Below, piece by piece: positions 60,558 to 64,000 of a stretch of DNA of 64,000 bases. Each line of letters starts with the position of its first letter. The stretch's first letter is position 1. A program made the position numbers and the translations under genes. The notes under the pieces are model-generated. The model worked only from the letters and a program-made list of their open reading frames with translations. It was not told the DNA's origin and did no database searches. This DNA is from CAYZJV01 sp964473245 (lineage in GTDB: Bacteria; Spirochaetota; Spirochaetia; Sphaerochaetales; Sphaerochaetaceae), in NCBI GenBank assembly GCA_964473245.1, contig CAYYOL010000005.1, forward strand, positions 9,080 through 73,079, written 5' to 3'.

Positions 60558-62423
60558 ATGGTCGAATGGAAAAAGAGTGTAAGAAGTGGAGTTACCGACG
60601 AGTTTGTACATCCTTTTCCCCCAGTGAAAGGAGAGCCGACGGAGGTTTCTGTGCAAATCTCATCTGAAGCACCGGTGATTGCTGTAGTCTGCCACACCAT
60701 CCAGGATGGGAAATCTCACTATTATCCGATGGAGCGGACGAAGGAGGGGCCATTTCACAAGTATCAGACCACAATTTTTCCGGCCTATGAGTCTCGCTGG
60801 TATTTCTCGTTCCAGATCGAGACCGAAGATGGGTGGTTCTTCGCACAGAGAAATGGGGTGCAGGGGTTTCACCCGAGTCTCTCTTCTCTCTACTGTGTAG
60901 ATACATCCTTGGTGCTAGATGACTGGGTTCCAGGATCTACGTTCTATCAGATATTTCCCGATAGATTCCGAAATGGGAATCCAGATATCGGAGTACAAAC
61001 AGGCGAATACCGATTCGATGATCGAGAAACAGTCGCTTTGCATCCAGACACGATACCACCATCGTACGAGACGGCACACTGTCTCGATTTCTACAATGGA
61101 GACCTGAAAGGCATAGCCCAATCAATCGATTATTTCAAGCAGTTGGGTATTACAGCGCTCTATCTTAATCCCATAGGGAGAGCCAAGACCAATCATAGGT
61201 ACGATTGTACCGATTTTTTTCATGTCGATGAGCATCTCGGTGGAGACGAAGCACTGATTGAGTTGAGTGAACGTCTGCATGATGCCGGAATACGACTTAT
61301 GCTCGACATATCCATCAACCATTGTGGTGTGGAACATCCCTGGTTCACTCGGGCCCTCGAATCGGCTGATTCCGAGAGTGCATCGTACTTCTATCGGGAC
61401 GAGCATGGAGAATTCGTCTATTGGTGGGATGTAAAGACACTGCCACAACTGAACTATGGAAACCCCGAGGTGCGAACCATCATGTACCGTGGAGAGCAAT
61501 CGGTACTTCGCAAGTTCCTGAAAAAGCCGTTCTCCATTGATGCCTGGAGATTCGATGTTGGAGCCGATACCGGTCGGCATGAGCACGATCAGTTGAGTCA
61601 TGAAATCTGGAAAGAGGTAAGATCTGTCGTGAAAGAGGAGAATCCCCAAGCGTATATCCTCGGAGAACATTGGGAAGATGCCTCGGCGTATGTACAGGGC
61701 GATCAATGGGATTCGGCAATGAACTACTTCGGTTCTGGTCGACTCTTGCGACGATGGTGTGGTCAACGGGACACCTACCTCATGACCGAGTGGGGGCACT
61801 CAGATGAAACGGGGAGACAATTGACTGGAGTAGAGCTCTCCGAGGCGATACAGCAACATCTCGCATCCATTCCCGATCAGCTGGTGCCAAGACAGTTCAA
61901 CCTGATCGACTCGCACGACACCATGCGATTTCATAACCATGAACGGGTATTCTCTTGGTCATTATATGAAGGCATCGTTATGCTGCTCTTTGTCATGCCT
62001 GGCGTCCCCAGTATATACTACGGAGATGAGATTGGACTTGCAGGCACGATCGAGAGCAACGAAGGAGCTCGCTATCCCATGCAATGGAATCGGGATCGTT
62101 GGGATATGCGATTCTACACACTATATAGCAGGCTGGGGAACCTGAGAAAGAGACATGAGCTGTTTGCACAAGGAGATTGGGACACTGAATGGGCAGATGA
62201 GACGACCGTCGTCTTCTCCAGAGTCTATCGCTCTCGCGGGCTGATCATGATTTTGAATAGAGGAGAATCCGAACGAATTCTCGAGCTTGATATGCGTCAT
62301 AGACATATCGCCTATGTGGAAGAGTGGGAGAGTGGAACACGAGTTGCACTATCAGAAGGGATCATCTCTTGGCATATGAATCCACAAAAGAGTGCATTGC
62401 TCCTCTTTTCTGTACGAAATTGA
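60558..62423 (+). CDS. Neopullulanase / cyclomaltodextrinase-like GH13 alpha-glucosidase
   Basis: A 621-residue GH13 enzyme with no signal peptide, so cytoplasmic. An N-terminal domain of about 130 residues resembles the starch-binding domain of neopullulanase/maltogenic amylase enzymes. The catalytic barrel shows VPGSTFYQIFPDRFRNGNP, LDISINHCGVEHPWF, the nucleophile Asp in AWRFDVGAD, the acid Glu in ILGEHWED and LIDSHDTMRFHN. The expected substrates are short maltodextrins or cyclodextrins taken up by the adjacent transporter. It is transcribed divergently from malE. It starts behind GAGGT and ends 4 bp from the convergent aldolase gene. Confidence 0.9.
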   Translation: MVEWKKSVRSGVTDEFVHPFPPVKGEPTEVSVQISSEAPVIAVVCHTIQDGKSHYYPMERTKEGPFHKYQTTIFPAYESRWYFSFQIETEDGWFFAQRNGVQGFHPSLSSLYCVDTSLVLDDWVPGSTFYQIFPDRFRNGNPDIGVQTGEYRFDDRETVALHPDTIPPSYETAHCLDFYNGDLKGIAQSIDYFKQLGITALYLNPIGRAKTNHRYDCTDFFHVDEHLGGDEALIELSERLHDAGIRLMLDISINHCGVEHPWFTRALESADSESASYFYRDEHGEFVYWWDVKTLPQLNYGNPEVRTIMYRGEQSVLRKFLKKPFSIDAWRFDVGADTGRHEHDQLSHEIWKEVRSVVKEENPQAYILGEHWEDASAYVQGDQWDSAMNYFGSGRLLRRWCGQRDTYLMTEWGHSDETGRQLTGVELSEAIQQHLASIPDQLVPRQFNLIDSHDTMRFHNHERVFSWSLYEGIVMLLFVMPGVPSIYYGDEIGLAGTIESNEGARYPMQWNRDRWDMRFYTLYSRLGNLRKRHELFAQGDWDTEWADETTVVFSRVYRSRGLIMILNRGESERILELDMRHRHIAYVEEWESGTRVALSEGIISWHMNPQKSALLLFSVRN

Positions 62424-62427
62424 GCCG

Positions 62428-63717
62428 TTAGTCGAGCTTGAAGGCTTTGTGCAACTGTTGCTCCTCCTTCTCGCTGATATGCACGACATCTCCTAGAGCT
62501 CGTGACAGGTAGAGACTTGTCGCAGTGGCTTCGGCTACTTCCAGTCGGTCGAAAGCTTGCAATAGGGAATCTCCAGTGGTGAGGACACTATCATTTTCAA
62601 TGAGAAGCGCTGGCGTCCTCTTGTCCAAGGCACCGACGATTCCATCGATATCCTGATAGATGGTTTCGAATGGGACCTTGTGAATGTCTCTGAGCAGAAT
62701 GTAGCTTTCCGGTATGGTTCGCGGGTCGAACGGAGCGTCCGTTATCGCAAAGGCCATGAGGTGAATCGGATGTGCCACGAGAATGGCCTGTATGTCGGGG
62801 TGTTTTCGGTAGATTTCCTGATGCAATCGTACCGCTCGGGACGGTGTCTTTCCCCGCTCCTTCATCCCCTCTTTCACTCGGACGAGATCTTCCACCTGCA
62901 CATATGCACGATCCTTATCGAATGGTGTGATGAGCATGGAACCATCGCTTAGTCGGACAGAGTAGGTTCCGTTGGTCGCATTGAACAGACCCTGATCATA
63001 CGAACGTTGAATCAGTGTGACCATATCTCTCCGTGCGGCAAGTTCCTCAGTGGATCTGGTATTGAACTCTATATCGTGCATGGTGAAATGGAATTGTGTA
63101 TCAGTGATGGAGAGCTGTTCCGCTGTGAGTTCCTTCACCGTTCCCAGTCTTCTTGCGATCGTCTCCAGATGCGCACTCGACTCCAGTGTTTCGAAGGTCA
63201 TGAAGGCTTTGAACAGAGTCTTTTCTGCGATTACAACTCCATGATTCTCTAACATGACGATTGTTGAACCTTGCGCGAACTCGCCAGCGATCTTCTCTCC
63301 AAGCCGGTCACTTCCCGGCAGATCATATGCAGCGAGAGAGATGCCTGAACAGGTCCGTGCGACCGAGGGAAACAGTGAAAGGGAGGGGACCTTTCGCACA
63401 ATGGAAAACGCAACCAGAGCGTTGGGGTGTGCGTGCAATACCGCATGCAGATCGGGTCTCGCACGATAGATCGCGAGGTGGAACGGGAGTTCGGATGATG
63501 GTTTGTGAGCTCCCGACACCGAGCCGTCTTCATGAACACATACGATATCGCCTCGTGTAAGGGTTCCTTTATCGATACCAGCTGGAGTGATCCAAACTGC
63601 GCCGGATTCATCACGAATAGAGAGATTACCGCCACTAGTTGTCGTCATTCCCCGCGTATATATTCGTTTCATGATCATGACCAGCTGGTCTGCTGGGTGT
63701 AAAAGAGAAAAGTCCAT
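62428..63717 (-). CDS. Tandem class II aldolase/adducin-domain protein, second domain degenerate
   Basis: A 429-residue fusion of two class II aldolase (fuculose/ribulose-phosphate aldolase-like) domains. Domain 1 (about 1-205) has the full metal/active-site set: TSGGNLSIR, SSELPFHLAIYRARPD, the AVLHAHPNALVAF pair and the late ENHGVV. Domain 2 (about 220-429) has the same fold signature, but the matching motifs read NATNGTYSVR, PSRAVRLHQEIYRKHPD, ILVAHPIHLMAF and IENDSVL, so two of three His ligands appear lost. The substrate is unknown. An AGGAGG precedes the ATG. It is convergent with the amylase gene and separate from the mal operon. Confidence 0.82.
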   Translation of the reverse strand: MDFSLLHPADQLVMIMKRIYTRGMTTTSGGNLSIRDESGAVWITPAGIDKGTLTRGDIVCVHEDGSVSGAHKPSSELPFHLAIYRARPDLHAVLHAHPNALVAFSIVRKVPSLSLFPSVARTCSGISLAAYDLPGSDRLGEKIAGEFAQGSTIVMLENHGVVIAEKTLFKAFMTFETLESSAHLETIARRLGTVKELTAEQLSITDTQFHFTMHDIEFNTRSTEELAARRDMVTLIQRSYDQGLFNATNGTYSVRLSDGSMLITPFDKDRAYVQVEDLVRVKEGMKERGKTPSRAVRLHQEIYRKHPDIQAILVAHPIHLMAFAITDAPFDPRTIPESYILLRDIHKVPFETIYQDIDGIVGALDKRTPALLIENDSVLTTGDSLLQAFDRLEVAEATATSLYLSRALGDVVHISEKEEQQLHKAFKLD

Positions 63718-63782
63718 ACAATCCTCCTTGTTCTCGTTGGCATATCATATCACGGATTTGAAAAAGACTGTACTTGGGTATG

Positions 63783-63811
63783 TTGACAAAGGTTCCTCTC
63801 CATGGTAGTTT
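63783..63811 (+). promoter_or_regulatory. tRNA-Val promoter
   Basis: TTGACA (63783-63788), 17 bp, then TAGTTT (63806-63811), 18 bp before the first base of the tRNA. Confidence 0.6.
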
Positions 63812-63829
63812 CTTCATCGTTACGCAAAG

Positions 63830-63901
63830 GGGGGGTTAGCTCAGTGGGAGAGCTCCTGCCTTACAAGCAGGCTGTCGTGGGTTCAAATCCCTCACCCCCC
63901 A
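63830..63901 (+). tRNA. tRNA-Val (anticodon TAC)
   Basis: A full 72-base cloverleaf: acceptor GGGGGGT with ACCCCCC and discriminator A; D stem GCTC/GAGC; anticodon stem CCTGC/GCAGG around the loop CTTACAA, anticodon TAC; T loop TTCAAAT. The T stem GTGGG/CCCTC has one T-T mismatch. The 3' CCA is not encoded. A single tRNA followed by two hairpins. Confidence 0.93.
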
Positions 63902-63905
63902 GATA

Positions 63906-63961
63906 CGGTGCCGGTGTTGATAATCAACATCGGCACCGTTGACTTTCAGTCAACAATTTTT
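63906..63961 (+). terminator. Double hairpin terminator after tRNA-Val
   Basis: First hairpin: a 15-bp stem (63906-63920 with 63924-63938, one G-T pair) around TAA. Second: GTTGAC (63938-63943) with GTCAAC (63949-63954), then AATTTTT. The second, with its T run, is a standard terminator; the two stems share one base. Confidence 0.82.
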
Positions 63962-64000
63962 CATGATATCAGCATGGGAAATACTGGAATCAAGCGAATT

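Noticed and set aside
60591..60906. Minus-strand open frames within the amylase gene
   Set aside because: Antisense shadows of a well-supported GH13 enzyme; no motifs.
1..64000. Insertion sequences, prophage, integrons or genomic-island borders
   Set aside because: No transposase, integrase, recombinase or phage gene was seen, no direct repeats flank the single tRNA, and gene content is housekeeping throughout.

Overview
This 64 kb window looks like one scaffold of a spirochaete chromosome (class Spirochaetia; a Sphaerochaeta- or Spirochaeta-like relative is my inference). The reasons are: substrate-binding proteins with the short 'LFAGGAAE'-type signal-peptide end; two divergent EF-G paralogues side by side; an XPB-type helicase with its partner protein; acidic tails on ribosomal proteins uS2 and bL9; and a FemAB-type peptidoglycan-bridge enzyme. 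Three runs of exactly 100 N (4451-4550, 13395-13494, 31596-31695) are assembly gaps. They cut citrate synthase, methionyl-tRNA synthetase, and the ends of aroDE and the XPB partner gene. Coding density is very high: no gene-free stretch exceeds 300 bases. I saw no insertion sequence, prophage, CRISPR array, rRNA or replication origin.

Layout. 1-9 kb: the end of an amino-acid ABC binding protein, a small PAP2-like membrane protein, an MFS exporter, aconitase facing citrate synthase, a beta-hydroxyacid dehydrogenase, a SmtB-type zinc sensor, argininosuccinate synthase and a YbaY-like lipoprotein. 9-16.5 kb: a Fur/PerR regulator, hflK-hflC, metG with an internal 12-bp minisatellite, FemAB and murD. 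16.5-21 kb: a 30-residue bS22/mS38-like ribosomal protein, then rpsF-ssb-rpsR-yybS-rplI-dnaB. 21-30 kb, minus strand: rpsB-tsf-frr-uppS-cdsA-dxr-rseP, and an ABC-F ATPase with maf. 30-38.5 kb: a fused aroDE facing a minus-strand operon (membrane protein, aroK, aroC, xpb, helicase partner), then dgt. 38.5-46 kb: nrdR, an ACT-domain protein with a THEP1-type NTPase and a YhhQ-type transporter, an inositol-phosphatase-family enzyme, mfd and trmB. 46-52.5 kb: two EF-G-like GTPases and a Zn/Cd P-type ATPase. 52.5-62.4 kb: an alpha-glucan locus (malE-malF-malG, amylosucrase-like GH13, LacI regulator, malQ) with a divergent neopullulanase-like GH13. 62.4-64 kb: a tandem class II aldolase and tRNA-Val with a double hairpin.

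Regulation can be read in several places. Many upstream regions carry a regular TTGNNN / 17 bp / TANNNT promoter. ARG-box-like palindromes sit on the promoters of the binding protein and of argG, suggesting one arginine regulon. A perfect inverted repeat covers the start region of the Zn/Cd ATPase promoter, and a candidate zinc-sensing ArsR protein lies 44 kb away. An AAACCGGTTT palindrome sits between the -35 and -10 of malE, in the region shared with the divergent amylase gene. Five genes (the PAP2-like gene, the MFS gene, metG, murD, mfd) have a predicted -10 only 6-10 bp before the ATG and no convincing Shine-Dalgarno, so they may be made from leaderless or nearly leaderless mRNAs.

Most of the window is conserved housekeeping. 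The points I rate highest are the candidate leaderless genes, the metG minisatellite, the unannotated 30-residue ribosomal protein, the aldolase duplication whose second half has lost its metal site, and the zinc sensor/operator pair. I did not find a clear, wholly new multi-gene system.
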